Program-made: the position numbers and the translations under genes
Notes under the pieces: generated by a model
Seen by the model: only the letters and a program-made list of their open reading frames with translations
Database searches by the model: none
Told to the model about the DNA's origin: nothing
Shown here: positions 1-9,209 of the stretch, in pieces
Layout: the number at the start of each line of letters is the position of its first letter
Numbering within the stretch: the stretch's first letter is position 1
Assembly (NCBI GenBank): GCA_964654825.1
Contig: CAZZKG010000009.1
Coordinates: 1-64,000, forward strand
Reading direction: 5' to 3'
DNA: 64,000 nt
Origin: CAZZKG01 sp964654825
GTDB taxonomy: Bacteria > Gemmatimonadota > CAZMKB01

Positions 1-257
1 ATACCATGAGCAGCTTGCTTTGTCAATCTGCCGCGTAGCGGCTTACTTGAACAATGGGCTGCATTTGACGGCAGATACTGGTCGATCACGTACAGCCGGT
101 TCCGTATATAGGCGCAACCGGCAGTTCGGGCCATCTCCTTGAATAAAATCAGGTCTATCCTGGAACCGCTTTCGTGAGATTCGTCCTTGCATCCAGTGGC
201 GAAGAGAAGGAAAACCGAAATCGGCAGGAAGAAAATGTTGTATCTCCTGAAATTCAT
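1..257 (-). CDS. Hypothetical lipoprotein, 3' end beyond the window
   Basis: An open frame on the minus strand runs without a stop from an ATG at 257 (an in-frame ATG also lies at 317) off the left edge. The start at 257 gives a basic n-region, a hydrophobic core and a lipobox-like LFATGC followed by KDES, so the mature protein should begin at a lipidated Cys and sit in the cell envelope. About 60 residues of the mature part are visible and match no family I can name. The C-terminus is missing, so function cannot be assigned. The signal sequence is clear; the exact start is not. Confidence 0.55.
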   Translation of the reverse strand, partial: MNFRRYNIFFLPISVFLLFATGCKDESHESGSRIDLILFKEMARTAGCAYIRNRLYVIDQYLPSNAAHCSSKPLRGRLTKQAAHG

Positions 258-405
258 CTTGAATCGTCTCAACTTCTTATTGACGGTTCTCCTGTTGATC
301 ACATCGTAACCTTCCATCGAAATGCCCTCAGCCACAAATGCACAATCAGTGAAACGAGTGGACGAAATCCGGTAACGAATCCCGGGTGTGGATGAAACCG
401 CTCAC

Positions 406-1615
406 TCAGCGGCGGTCCATACCGGTCGTAACTTCCGAGGAGTGAACCTCGCCACCGGGATCAGGAGGCAAAGAGACACCGAACGACGAGGCGCTCGCCA
501 TCGCATCATCGCGGAACAGATGAGAAGTCCGGTGATTAACACCGGAAGGGCCGCAAGATCTTCCATACGATTCTGCATAATCGAAGAGTGTGTCCAGTAT
601 CGGGTAGAGAGAAGACTCCCCGTTCGTGAGAATGACGACCCCGCTATTTTCATCAGTACAGAAGTACATCTCCGTCTCGAACCCCAGGTCTCCCCCGCCG
701 TGACCCCACAGAAATCTGCCGCCGTGGGTCATAGAATTCCGCACCAGCCCAACGGACGGATCGATATCAGGGATCTGAGGTGTAGTCATCATTGCAACCG
801 TCGCGCTGTCCAGGATCCGGTTCCCCTCGAGCTCGCCGTACTGGAGGTAAGCCGTGAGGAACCGCAGGAGCTGAGGAGCACTCGTTCTCAACTGGCCCGA
901 AGGGTAATCGCTGTATCCATAAAAACCATAGGGCCGATAGGATTGACCATTCCACCTGTAGGGCATGGCGATGTGCGTTGTATCGAGATCGGCCAGGAAC
1001 CAGGCGGTCTCGTTCATGTCGAGGGGTGAGAACAGATTATCGGCACAGTACTCGTCGAACGGCATGCCCGAAATCACCTCCACGAGGTACCCCGCCAGCG
1101 CGATGCCGATATTGCAGTAAGAGTAGAATGTACCGGGTTCCCAGAGAGTGAAGTTTCCCCAGGCGTTGTAGTATTCACCACCTGGGATGGTTCACTTCGA
1201 AGGGTAGATAATCGTTCACCTGGTCGGTAAGTTCGAATCGACCCAGGTCGTACAGCTGCATAAGGGCTGTTGCAGTGAATGTCTTGGAAACCGAAGCAAG
1301 TGAGAAGAGGGTGCCGTCACTGACCTGAACAGGCGGGTCAAATCGGGCGGTACCCAGCGCCCCGGTCCAGATGACCTCGCCGTCCTTGACGATACTTCCC
1401 GATAATCCCGCGATGTGATGAGTTTCCATATAATCCACTATGATTGAATCAAGTCCGGCAGGAAGCAGAATCGCCTTTTTTGATTTTCCCGGCACATTCC
1501 GGTCAGTATCTTCAGGAGGAATTCCAGTGGTAATCGACCGAACCACCGACTGTAAGGGAGCGGCAAGTATCAGAAAGCACAACAACATGATACATATACC
1601 ATTGAGACCTCTCAT
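406..1615 (-). pseudogene. Broken serine beta-lactamase-family hydrolase (class C/PBP4-like)
   Basis: Two minus-strand frames carry consecutive parts of one beta-lactamase-family serine hydrolase. The N-terminal part (from ATG 1615) has a signal peptide and the catalytic SxxK motif as SVSK, and stops at about 1175. The C-terminal part resumes in another frame with YSYCN, the Y-x-N motif region, at about 1110, and ends at 406 with an HGGGDLG box in place of KTG. The segment of about 40-50 residues that normally carries the ITIRHLLTHTSG-type stretch between these motifs is missing. So this is a deletion plus frameshift rather than a single-base error. In the family these are secreted or periplasmic hydrolases of peptides, esters or beta-lactams. 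A sequencing or assembly error is possible but would have to lose about 100 bases. Confidence 0.7.
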
Positions 1616-1920
1616 CCTTCGATTTCCTTTCACGCTTATTTCCTGGAACTTTCCAGCACACACCGTGGATGCCATCATTCTGGAAAAGCAGGTGATTATT
1701 GTGACCAGGTGGAGAATAATCGCTGGGGACCTATCGTGGGGTCGAAATCGATTTTCCCTTGCGCTGCTGATCATCGATCAACGAGAAACATTGTATCATA
1801 TTTCGCCCGAAAAGGTAAGCGAGGATGCGCCTCTGGACAGATGGACACCCCGGGGGAGTGGCGGATTTTCCCGAATCTGGAAAGTGAGATGTGCGGGAGA
1901 TGAAAACGACCGGAGAGAAG
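1616..1920. other. Intergenic, no gene seen
   Basis: This stretch of about 305 bases separates the end of the ATP synthase operon (stop at 1921) from the start of the broken hydrolase gene. Open frames crossing it have no recognisable protein features. I saw no convincing terminator hairpin with a T-run after atpC. Confidence 0.4.
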
Positions 1921-2316
1921 TTATGCCCGCTCTTTCACCCTGAGCCTTACCCGGCAGCGTTCCATCTCGGTAACGTCTTCTTCGCTCCGCCTGCCGGCCG
2001 GAATGCCTTTGATGCGTTCGAGCTCTTCGCCGGCCCGGTCCGCGTCTATCGAGTCTGCCCGCTCTGCGCGGTCGGTGAGAACACTCACCGAGTCGGCTGC
2101 TACGCGGATGTACCCGCCGAATACCGCGTAGTGATCGACTCGATCGTTGGATGTCGCCCTGAGTTCGCCGTTTCCGAGGAGGGATACGAGCGGGGCATGC
2201 TTCGGCAGAATGCCGAGCTCGCCGTCTGAAGCCGGCACGATGACCTTGTCCGCCAAGCCTTCGAAGAGTGTCGACTCCGGCGTGAGGATGAGAAGCTTAA
2301 GTTTATGATCTGCCAT
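1921..2316 (-). CDS. atpC: F1Fo ATP synthase epsilon subunit
   Basis: This 131-residue protein has the epsilon N-terminal beta-sandwich signature (LKLLILTPE, then GELGILPKHAPLVSLLGNGEL) followed by a short helical C-terminal part ending in basic RVRLRVKERA. Epsilon is the central-stalk subunit that couples gamma to the c-ring and can inhibit ATP hydrolysis. The ATG at 2316 has an AAGGA Shine-Dalgarno 8 bases upstream and lies 4 bases after the atpD stop. It is the last gene of the minus-strand atp operon. Length and motifs are normal. Confidence 0.95.
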   Translation of the reverse strand: MADHKLKLLILTPESTLFEGLADKVIVPASDGELGILPKHAPLVSLLGNGELRATSNDRVDHYAVFGGYIRVAADSVSVLTDRAERADSIDADRAGEELERIKGIPAGRRSEEDVTEMERCRVRLRVKERA

Positions 2317-2320
2317 ATAA

Positions 2321-3778
2321 TCAGTCCTTGATCCCCATGTCGGCGGCTCTCTGCTTTACCTCTTCGATGTCCCCTACCATGTAGAAGGCCTGCTCCGGGA
2401 AGTGATCGTACTTGCCCTCGATAACCTCCTGGAAGCTCTTGATGGTATCCTTCAGTGCTACATATCGGCCTTCGGAACCTGTGAATTCCTTCGCGACGAA
2501 GAACGGCTGCGAGAGGAACTTCTGTATCTTTCGGGCTCTCTGCACGAGTTCCTTGTCCTCTTCGGAGAGCTCGTCCATCCCGAGGATCGCTATAATGTCC
2601 TGGAGGTCCTTGTACCGCTGGAGGATCCTCTGAATCTCCCTGGCCACGGCGTAGTGTTCCTCACCGAGGATCTGCGGGTCCATGATCCTGGAAGTGGAGT
2701 CGAGCGGGTCCACTGCCGGATAGATCCCGAGCTCGGCGATCTGCCTCGACAGCACGGTCGTCGCATCGAGGTGGGCGAAGGTCGTCGCCGGAGCCGGATC
2801 GGTGAGATCGTCCGCGGGGACGTATATCGCCTGGATAGAAGTAATCGATCCCCGTTTCGTGGAAGTGATCCTCTCCTGTAGCTCGCCCATTTCGGTACCG
2901 AGAGTCGGCTGGTATCCGACTGCGGACGGCATCCTGCCGAGGAGCGCCGACACCTCGGAACCCGCCTGGACGAACCGGAAGATGTTGTCGATGAATAGAA
3001 GGACGTCCTGGCCTTCCTCTTCACGGAAGTACTCGGCCATGGTGAGGGCCGACAGTCCTACCCGGAGACGTGCTCCGGGAGGTTCGTTCATCTGACCGAA
3101 GACCATGACGGTTTTGTCGATGACGCCGGACTGCTTCATCTCGAGCCAGAGGTCGTTTCCCTCTCTCGTCCGCTCGCCTACGCCTCCGAAGACGGAGAAC
3201 CCGCCGTGGGCGGTGGCGATGTTGTGGATGAGTTCCATGATGATAACCGTTTTCCCGACACCAGCGCCTCCGAAGAGGCCGGTCTTCCCGCCCTTCATGT
3301 ATGGCTCTAGTAGGTCGATGACCTTGATGCCGGTTTCGAAAATCTGTGTTTTGGGCTCGAGCTCATCGAAACCAGGTGATTCCCTGTGAATGGGATAAGT
3401 CATTTTTGTGACTACCGGACCCATCTCATCGATTGCCTCGCCTGTGAGGTTGAAAACCCTGCCGAGGCACTCCTTCCCGACGGGAACCGTTATGGGCTGG
3501 CCTGTGTCGAGCACTTTCATCCCTCTCACCACGCCGTCGGTGGAAGACATTGACACCGCCTTGACCTGGTTTCGTCCGATCTGCTGCTGTACTTCGGCGA
3601 CGAGTCTGATCTTTTTGCCGTCTATCTCTTCGTCGAGCTTCAGTGCTGTGTAGATCTCAGGGAGCTTTTCAGGATCGAATTCCACATCGATGGTGGGACC
3701 GATGACCTGCACCACCTTTCCGTAGTTGGGCTCTCGTGTTTCGCCGGTTTGAGATGCCGGGGTTTTTCCGTCTGCCAT
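2321..3778 (-). CDS. atpD: F1Fo ATP synthase beta subunit
   Basis: This is the catalytic beta subunit, 485 residues from the chosen ATG. It has the Walker A loop GGAGVGKTV, the conserved GERTREGNDLW and VALTMAEYFR-type motifs (here LSALTMAEYFR), and the DDLTDPAPATTFAHLDATTVLSR segment. I chose ATG 3778 over the upstream GTG 3802 and ATG 3793 because GGAGG sits exactly 8 bases before it and the start then falls just after the atpG stop (3799). It forms the catalytic alpha3beta3 head with atpA. Nothing is unusual in the sequence. Confidence 0.97.
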   Translation of the reverse strand: MADGKTPASQTGETREPNYGKVVQVIGPTIDVEFDPEKLPEIYTALKLDEEIDGKKIRLVAEVQQQIGRNQVKAVSMSSTDGVVRGMKVLDTGQPITVPVGKECLGRVFNLTGEAIDEMGPVVTKMTYPIHRESPGFDELEPKTQIFETGIKVIDLLEPYMKGGKTGLFGGAGVGKTVIIMELIHNIATAHGGFSVFGGVGERTREGNDLWLEMKQSGVIDKTVMVFGQMNEPPGARLRVGLSALTMAEYFREEEGQDVLLFIDNIFRFVQAGSEVSALLGRMPSAVGYQPTLGTEMGELQERITSTKRGSITSIQAIYVPADDLTDPAPATTFAHLDATTVLSRQIAELGIYPAVDPLDSTSRIMDPQILGEEHYAVAREIQRILQRYKDLQDIIAILGMDELSEEDKELVQRARKIQKFLSQPFFVAKEFTGSEGRYVALKDTIKSFQEVIEGKYDHFPEQAFYMVGDIEEVKQRAADMGIKD

Positions 3779-3798
3779 CTTTTTTGCCTCCATTATAG

Positions 3799-4662
3799 TC
3801 ACTCGGTGAGGGCGTTCGCCCCTCCGACGATCTCGGAAATCTCCTGTGTGATCTGTGCCTGTCTGGCTTTATTGTATGAACGGACGAGATAGGTGATCAT
3901 CTCCTCGGCGTTGTCTGTTGCACTCTTCATAGCCGTCCGCCGTGCTCCCTGTTCGCTAGTGGTCGATTCGACGAGTGACATGCGGATCGATGCATGAACA
4001 TAAAGAGGAAGGAGACGGCCGAGGATCTCCTCGGGGAACGGCTCCATTATATATTCACTCCGCTCCTCCACGGATTCGGGAACAGGTATCGGGAGTACGG
4101 TCTCGATTAGTGGCCGCTGCTCAACAGGCGAACGGAAGTGGTTATAGATGAGCATGAGCTTGTCGATCTCACCCGAGGAGAAGAGAGAGATAAAACGATC
4201 GGCAATGCCCGCCACATCGTCAGGAGAAGGAAGCTCGGGAAGCTCGGTGTACTCTCTTTCGATTGCGTGCTGTCTGAACCTGAAGAAGGACACCCCCTTT
4301 TTTCCCGCGATACTGAGACTGACCTCTTTACCCTGACCTTTGAGATCTTCATAGAGACCGTAAGCTCTCTTGATGAGATTGGTGTTGAACGCACCGCAGA
4401 GCCCCCGGTTGCTCGTCAGGAGAAGAATGGCGATCCTGTTCTCGTCCTCTCTCCTCTCGAGCAGGGGATGTGAGACGGAGGGGTTCGATGCAACAAGCTC
4501 CCGGATGAAGGATTTGACCTCACCCCCGTACGGTCTCGAAGCGACGAGCCGGTCCTGAGCCCGTTTGAGTTTGGATGTCGCAACCATCTCCATGGTCCTG
4601 GTGATCTGCTGTGTGCTCTTTACGCTCTTGATGCGTCGCTTTATATCTCTGGTCTTGGCCAT
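3799..4662 (-). CDS. atpG: F1Fo ATP synthase gamma subunit
   Basis: This 287-residue gamma subunit forms the rotating central shaft. It starts with the family hallmark RDIKRRIKSVKSTQQITRTM and ends with the paired signature SATDNAEEMI...YNKARQAQITQEISEIVGGA. It has the usual length and lies between atpA (23 bases upstream) and atpD (20 bases downstream), as in standard atp operons. No strong Shine-Dalgarno is visible, so translation may be coupled to atpA. Confidence 0.96.
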   Translation of the reverse strand: MAKTRDIKRRIKSVKSTQQITRTMEMVATSKLKRAQDRLVASRPYGGEVKSFIRELVASNPSVSHPLLERREDENRIAILLLTSNRGLCGAFNTNLIKRAYGLYEDLKGQGKEVSLSIAGKKGVSFFRFRQHAIEREYTELPELPSPDDVAGIADRFISLFSSGEIDKLMLIYNHFRSPVEQRPLIETVLPIPVPESVEERSEYIMEPFPEEILGRLLPLYVHASIRMSLVESTTSEQGARRTAMKSATDNAEEMITYLVRSYNKARQAQITQEISEIVGGANALTE

Positions 4663-4685
4663 ATTCTACTCGCTGAGAGCGGGCG

Positions 4686-6191
4686 CTAAAAATTCTTCTT
4701 GAATTCTTCGAGAGCGGCTTTCAGCTGCTCCTCGGTTTCACCTGTGATCTCGTTGTGCTCCGTGATGGATTTCCCGACATCGGGGTGGTGCGTCTTCATG
4801 TGCTCGAGGAATTTCTGTTCAAACTCTCTCACTCTTGAAATCGGAAACTCGTCGAGGTAGCCATTTACGCCGGCGTAGATCGCCAGCACCTGATCTTCGA
4901 GCGGCATCGGCCTGTACTGGGGCTGCTTGAGGAGCTCGACCATCCGTTCGCCGCGAGCGAGCTGCTGCTGGGTCGCCTTGTCGAGCTCGGTACCGAACTG
5001 AGCGAAAGCCTCCATCTCACGATACTGTGCGAGGTCGAGTCGCAGGCGGCCGGCCACCTGTTTCATGCACTTTCTCTGGGCATTTCCGCCGACACGTGAA
5101 ACAGATATCCCGACATGGATCGCGGGCCGCACACCGGCATAAAAGAGATCGGTGACGAGGTAAATCTGACCATCGGTGATAGAGATTACGTTGGTCGGTA
5201 TGTATGCCGACACATCACCCGCCTGGGTTTCGATAATCGGAAGCGCGGTGAGCGAGCCGCCGCCGCGTTCATCGGAGAGTTTCGCAGCGCGCTCGAGGAG
5301 TCTCGAGTGGTTGTAGAATATGTCCCCCGGGAACGCCTCACGCCCGGGAGGCCTTCTCAGAAGGAGTGAAAGCTGGCGATAGGCCTGCGCCTGCTTCGAG
5401 AGGTCGTCATACACGCACAGGGTAGCCATGTTCTTCTCGTACATGAAGTATTCAGCCATCGCGCATCCGGAGTACGGCGCGATGTACTGGAGCGGAGCGG
5501 GGTCATTAGCCGGTGCGCAGATAACGACCGTGTAATCCATAGCACCTTGCTCTTTGAGCCTCTCGACGACCTGGGCCACCGTCGAGGCCTTCTGCCCGAC
5601 CGCGACGTAGAAGCAGTAGACACCCTGACCTTTCTGGTTGATGATGGTGTCGACGGCGATGGCAGTCTTACCGGTGCCGCGGTCTCCGATGATGAGCTCC
5701 CTCTGACCTCTCCCGATGGGGATCATCGAGTCGATGGCCTTGAGCCCCGTCTGGAGCGGCTCCTTCACCGGCTGACGCTGTACCACGTTGGGGGCGCTGA
5801 ACTCGATCTGACGCCAGTTCTCCTGCGGGATGGGCCCTTTTCCGTCGAGCGGCCTGCCAAGAGGGTCGATGACCCTGCCGAGGAGCCCTTCTCCCGAAGG
5901 GACAGCGAGAACACGGCCCGTCCGATGGACCGGGTCCCCTTCCTTGATCTCGGTAAATTCACCTAGAATCACGGCACCGATGTTGTCCTCTTCGAGATTG
6001 AGCGCTAGGCCGTATATCTCGTTCGGGAACCGAAGCATCTCCGAAGCCATTGCCTTTTTCAATCCATGCACGCGGGCTATCCCGTCCCCGACCTCGAGGA
6101 CGGTACCGACTTCCTCGACGTCGAGAGTCGCAGAATAACTCTCGATCTCCTTTTTTATGACAGAGGTCATTTCTTCGGGCTTAATCCTCAT
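4686..6191 (-). CDS. atpA: F1Fo ATP synthase alpha subunit
   Basis: This 501-residue non-catalytic nucleotide-binding subunit carries the P-loop GDRGTGKTA and the conserved PGREAFPGDIFYNHSRLLERAAK and SVSRVGGNAQ segments. The N-terminal region starting RIKPEEMTSVIKKEI binds the delta subunit. The ATG lies inside the 3' end of atpH (11-base overlap), which suggests translational coupling. Length and motifs are typical. Confidence 0.97.
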   Translation of the reverse strand: MRIKPEEMTSVIKKEIESYSATLDVEEVGTVLEVGDGIARVHGLKKAMASEMLRFPNEIYGLALNLEEDNIGAVILGEFTEIKEGDPVHRTGRVLAVPSGEGLLGRVIDPLGRPLDGKGPIPQENWRQIEFSAPNVVQRQPVKEPLQTGLKAIDSMIPIGRGQRELIIGDRGTGKTAIAVDTIINQKGQGVYCFYVAVGQKASTVAQVVERLKEQGAMDYTVVICAPANDPAPLQYIAPYSGCAMAEYFMYEKNMATLCVYDDLSKQAQAYRQLSLLLRRPPGREAFPGDIFYNHSRLLERAAKLSDERGGGSLTALPIIETQAGDVSAYIPTNVISITDGQIYLVTDLFYAGVRPAIHVGISVSRVGGNAQRKCMKQVAGRLRLDLAQYREMEAFAQFGTELDKATQQQLARGERMVELLKQPQYRPMPLEDQVLAIYAGVNGYLDEFPISRVREFEQKFLEHMKTHHPDVGKSITEHNEITGETEEQLKAALEEFKKNF

Positions 6192-6750
6192 ACAAACCCC
6201 CCTCTACGAGCCGCTTCGCTGATATTCTGTCCCGGAGGTCTTCGAGTTTCCTCCGAATGCTCCCATCCAGGACCTGATCTTCGTATCGAATGATAATACC
6301 TCCCAGGAGGGAGGGATTAACTTCCACCGTGAGCTTGATTTTTGTCCCCATCGCCTGTTCAAGGCGTCGCACGAACTCCTCACGGAGATCACTGCTGACC
6401 GGACGGGAGCTGGTGATGGTAACCTCCCGGATGCCTTCCTTAGCGTCATTCAGGGCCTCGAACTGCCTGGCGATCCTCTTAAGAAGATACTGCCGGTTTT
6501 TCTGGAGTAGGACGTACAGAAAGTTGAGAGTCATCGGGCCGAGTCTGTCCCTGAACAGGGAGCCCACCACCTTCTTCTTCTCGCCCTTGTCTATCTGGGG
6601 TGACTCGAGGAACAGCCTAAAGTCCTTGTGTACATCCAGTAGAGATGCAATCGATGTCAGCTCACCGAGAACCGTGGTCCTCTCACCCCTCTCCTCGGCC
6701 GCCTGCATGAGGGCATCGGCGTATATTCGAGCAATAGTATCTTCTCTCAT
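6181..6750 (-). CDS. atpH: F1Fo ATP synthase delta subunit (OSCP)
   Basis: This 189-residue protein has the delta/OSCP features: an N-terminal helical bundle beginning IARIYADALMQAAEE, and the C-terminal signature VNPSLLGGIIIRYEDQVLDGSIRRKLEDLRDRI. It joins the peripheral stalk b subunits to the top of F1. It overlaps atpA by 11 bases and follows atpF in the usual F-H-A order. Confidence 0.94.
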   Translation of the reverse strand: MREDTIARIYADALMQAAEERGERTTVLGELTSIASLLDVHKDFRLFLESPQIDKGEKKKVVGSLFRDRLGPMTLNFLYVLLQKNRQYLLKRIARQFEALNDAKEGIREVTITSSRPVSSDLREEFVRRLEQAMGTKIKLTVEVNPSLLGGIIIRYEDQVLDGSIRRKLEDLRDRISAKRLVEGGLYED

Positions 6751-6807
6751 CGTTATCCAACCGATAGATTCGGCGCCCGCCGGTCTATGTGGGGAGGCGC
6801 CGGCTTT

Positions 6808-7299
6808 CTATCTCAGTTTAGCGGCTTCTTCCAGTGCGTCCAGAGCAAGCTTTCGGTGATCTGCATCCGAGAGACTTTTCCGGGTTACCCGGGAAGCCAT
6901 TTCCAGTGTCAGGTCGACGGCGAATTGCTGGAACTCATCCAGAGCCTTCTGTTTTGCGAGATCGATCTCCTTCCGCGCCCTCCCCAGCTGTTCCTCGTAC
7001 TCTTTGCGCGCCTGTTCGAGAAGCTCTTCCCGGGCCTGTTCGCCCTTCGCCTTTCCCTCCTCGACCAGCTGCCTCGCTTCCTCCTTGATAGAATCGAGCT
7101 TCCCCTTGTAATCGGCAAGAATGGTCTCGGCCTCCTCGCGCGTCTTCTGGGCCTGCACGACATTGTCCTTGATGGACTGCTCCCGTTTGTCGAGAGCGGT
7201 CAGGATCGGGCCCCACGCAAACTTCTTCAGGATGAAGAACAAGAGCACAAAAGTGATGAGTGTCCAGATCACCAGACCTGGATTGATCGTTATGAGCAT
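6808..7299 (-). CDS. atpF: F1Fo ATP synthase b subunit
   Basis: This 163-residue protein has a single N-terminal membrane helix (about residues 8-28) with the conserved K-K-F-A-W-G-P motif just after it. A long charged amphipathic helix rich in E, K, R and A follows and forms the peripheral stalk dimer. A GGAGG Shine-Dalgarno lies 4 bases before ATG 7299. There is one b gene only (no b' gene), so the stalk is probably a homodimer. It sits between atpE and atpH. Confidence 0.95.
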   Translation of the reverse strand: MLITINPGLVIWTLITFVLLFFILKKFAWGPILTALDKREQSIKDNVVQAQKTREEAETILADYKGKLDSIKEEARQLVEEGKAKGEQAREELLEQARKEYEEQLGRARKEIDLAKQKALDEFQQFAVDLTLEMASRVTRKSLSDADHRKLALDALEEAAKLR

Positions 7300-7341
7300 G
7301 CTGCCTCCAGCTCGAGAATCTTCTTTCTCAGACTTCTTCGC

Positions 7342-7569
7342 TTATTTGGGAAGAAGAAGTACCATGAGCAGGCAAATGATCAGTGCGAAGAATGCGATTC
7401 CCTCGATGAGCGCCGCCGCGATAATCATCGTACCTCTCAGGTCGGTAGAAGCCTCGGGCTGCCGCGCCATGCCCTCGAGAGCGCTGCGAGAGAGGTAGCT
7501 GATGCCGTACCCGGCTCCTATTACCGCAATGCCAGCTCCAATTCCCGCTCCGAAGAAAGCTAAGTCCAT
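7342..7569 (-). CDS. atpE: F1Fo ATP synthase c subunit
   Basis: This 75-residue hairpin protein has two membrane helices joined by the polar loop ARQPEA. The ion-binding carboxylate is Glu56 in AALIEGIAF. The residues that give sodium specificity in Ilyobacter-type c subunits (a Gln in helix 1, and Ser/Thr after the Glu) are absent: Ile in helix 1 and Gly-Ile after the Glu. Proton coupling is therefore more likely; this is inference from motif comparison. A GGAGG ribosome site lies 6 bases before ATG 7569. Confidence 0.95.
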   Translation of the reverse strand: MDLAFFGAGIGAGIAVIGAGYGISYLSRSALEGMARQPEASTDLRGTMIIAAALIEGIAFFALIICLLMVLLLPK

Positions 7570-7607
7570 TGAGAACCTCCTGTTTTTGCGTTCGAATCCT
7601 GTCCGGA

Positions 7608-8459
7608 CTAATGCTCCGGATGGATTGCTGCACCGATGAAAATGATCGATAGAAATGTGAAAATGTAAGCCTGGATGAGTGCGACAAAGATCTCGAGCAG
7701 GCTGAGGAATATAACAAATCCAATGACCCCCGGCGAGACCGCATAACTCACAATGTCACCGAAGCTCTTGAAGATGAAAATGAGTGTGAACAGGCTCAGG
7801 ATGACAAGGTGACCGGCGGTCATGTTGGCGAAAAGACGTACGGTGAGAGCGAACGGTTTGGTGAACTGGCCGAGGATCTCGACCGGTATCATGATGGGAA
7901 GAAGCCACAGAGGCATGCCTGGCGGTACGATGTTTTTCAGATACGTGAGGAAACCCTGTTCAATCATACCGCCGATCTGCGTCATGAACAGCGTGATGAG
8001 CGCAAGGCCACCCGTCACCGCGATGTTGCCGGTCGCCGTCGCACAGAACGGGACGAGTCCGAGCAGGTTGCACGTCAGGATGAAGAAGAACTGGGTGAGG
8101 AAGAACGGGAGAAACCGTCGTCCCGCTTCTTCCCCCATGATCTTATACACCATATCGTCGCGGACGAACACGACGAAAACTTCGAAAAAGTTGCTGAATG
8201 AACCGCCTGGAGTGAGGCTCCTCTTCCGCGCGAGCTTCGAGAAGACGAGGAAGAGTATCAACCCGGCAAACCACATCATGACGACATGCTTGGTTATCGA
8301 GAAATCGATCCCGAAGAGTTCTATGTGGGGGAGCTGGATTTTCCAGTTGAAGAATTCGAGGTAATGGGAATCTTGAACGTGGTGCATCACGTAGTCGATG
8401 ATGTACTCGGGGGATTCCGGGTTACCGTGATGGACTGTTTCGGCTCCTTCAGACAGCAC
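7608..8459 (-). CDS. atpB: F1Fo ATP synthase a subunit
   Basis: This is the 283-residue stator subunit that carries the two half-channels for ions. After a roughly 55-residue polar N-terminal region it has five or six membrane helices. The essential Arg is at residue 208 in FALTVRLFANMTAGH, the family signature. The start is GTG 8459, preceded by GGAAGGAAAG and overlapping the end of the upstream atpI-like gene by 11 bases. Its position before atpE is standard. Confidence 0.95.
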   Translation of the reverse strand: MLSEGAETVHHGNPESPEYIIDYVMHHVQDSHYLEFFNWKIQLPHIELFGIDFSITKHVVMMWFAGLILFLVFSKLARKRSLTPGGSFSNFFEVFVVFVRDDMVYKIMGEEAGRRFLPFFLTQFFFILTCNLLGLVPFCATATGNIAVTGGLALITLFMTQIGGMIEQGFLTYLKNIVPPGMPLWLLPIMIPVEILGQFTKPFALTVRLFANMTAGHLVILSLFTLIFIFKSFGDIVSYAVSPGVIGFVIFLSLLEIFVALIQAYIFTFLSIIFIGAAIHPEH

Positions 8460-8871
8460 GTGTTCTTTCCTTCCTCTCTGCTTTCAGCGCTGACAGCAGT
8501 GAGTTGAAAAAGCGGATCTCAAGGAATGTCAGCAGGCCGTAAAAGGCGAGCAGTGACACGGCAGTCGTGCCGAGATGCACCCACCTGACCTTTGAAACCG
8601 CAATAATGGCAGCGACGATCGCCGCAAGCCGTCCGAGGAAACCAATCACGAACGCCTTCATGAACACCCTGGTGGACTTGTCGAAGGCCCACGTGAGTGT
8701 GAAGAAGCTTGTCAGAACGATTAAAAGTGATACCCCGCAACCGGTTAAGAGACCTGCTGTGGCTTCTCTCCCCAACCCTAATTCAACAGGAATAATCGCA
8801 AGGGCTGTCCCCGCGATGCATAAAAATACCGCTTTCGCGAGGAACCTGAACTTGCTTCTCCTTGGAATCAG
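8449..8871 (-). CDS. AtpI-like small membrane protein (ATP synthase I family)
   Basis: This small membrane protein precedes atpB, where AtpI-type assembly factors are found. Starting at TTG 8775 gives 108 residues and three membrane helices. The frame stays open upstream and adds a fourth helix (FLAKAVFLCIAGTALAIIPV), the usual number in the AtpI family. No ATG, GTG or TTG lies in that extension. A CTG at 8871 has a perfect AAGGAG 8 bases before it and overlaps the stop of atpZ as CTGA, so I place the start there (140 residues). An ATT at 8868 is an alternative. Role by family: c-ring assembly or cation handling together with AtpZ. Confidence 0.7.
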   Translation of the reverse strand: MIPRRSKFRFLAKAVFLCIAGTALAIIPVELGLGREATAGLLTGCGVSLLIVLTSFFTLTWAFDKSTRVFMKAFVIGFLGRLAAIVAAIIAVSKVRWVHLGTTAVSLLAFYGLLTFLEIRFFNSLLSALKAERKERTRAV

Positions 8872-9134
8872 CTCCCGGACTCCTTGTTGCCCTTCCCCTT
8901 ATCCTGGAAGAGGATTCGGTACAGCCGGTAAAATGCCGCCGCTCCTCCCAGGAAGGTAAAAAGCAGAGTGAAAACGGGTTTGTAGGTGATGAAAATACAG
9001 TGATCCAGACGCCACCCGGCGTAGAAAAAAATGAGGGTGATGAGAACGAGCTGAATGCCAAGGCCGGTGTATGCGCCGGCCTGTCTCAGCGATTCGTAAC
9101 CCTCGCCTGGCCTGTTCCCCGCCTTCTTCTTCAA
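8868..9134 (-). CDS. atpZ: AtpZ/AtpI family ATP synthase accessory protein
   Basis: This 88-residue protein has a short charged N-terminus, then LRQAGAYTGLGIQLVLITL and a second hydrophobic helix around FTLLFTFLGGAAAFYRLYRI. This two-helix plan, with G-x-G-x-Q-x-V in helix 1, is that of the AtpZ (F0F1-ATPase gca1-like) family encoded at the head of many atp operons. It starts at TTG 9134 with GAAGG 9 bases upstream. Its stop overlaps the proposed CTG start of the next gene. Family role: assembly of the c-ring or Mg/Ca transport with AtpI. Confidence 0.8.
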   Translation of the reverse strand: MKKKAGNRPGEGYESLRQAGAYTGLGIQLVLITLIFFYAGWRLDHCIFITYKPVFTLLFTFLGGAAAFYRLYRILFQDKGKGNKESGS

Positions 9135-9181
9135 GGGTAAAAGCCTTCAAAAAAGCCCTGCACCCTCCAACGAAAAGCAAT

Positions 9182-9209
9182 AATATAACAGGTCGTTCCA
9201 ATTAAGCAA
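9182..9209 (-). promoter_or_regulatory. Candidate sigma-70 promoter for the atp operon
   Basis: On the minus strand TTGCTT (9204-9209) is followed after 16 bases by TATATT (9182-9187), about 45 bases before the atpZ start. It is the best promoter match between the 9385-9978 gene and atpZ. Transcription may also arrive from the stronger promoter at 10174-10202. Confidence 0.5.
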
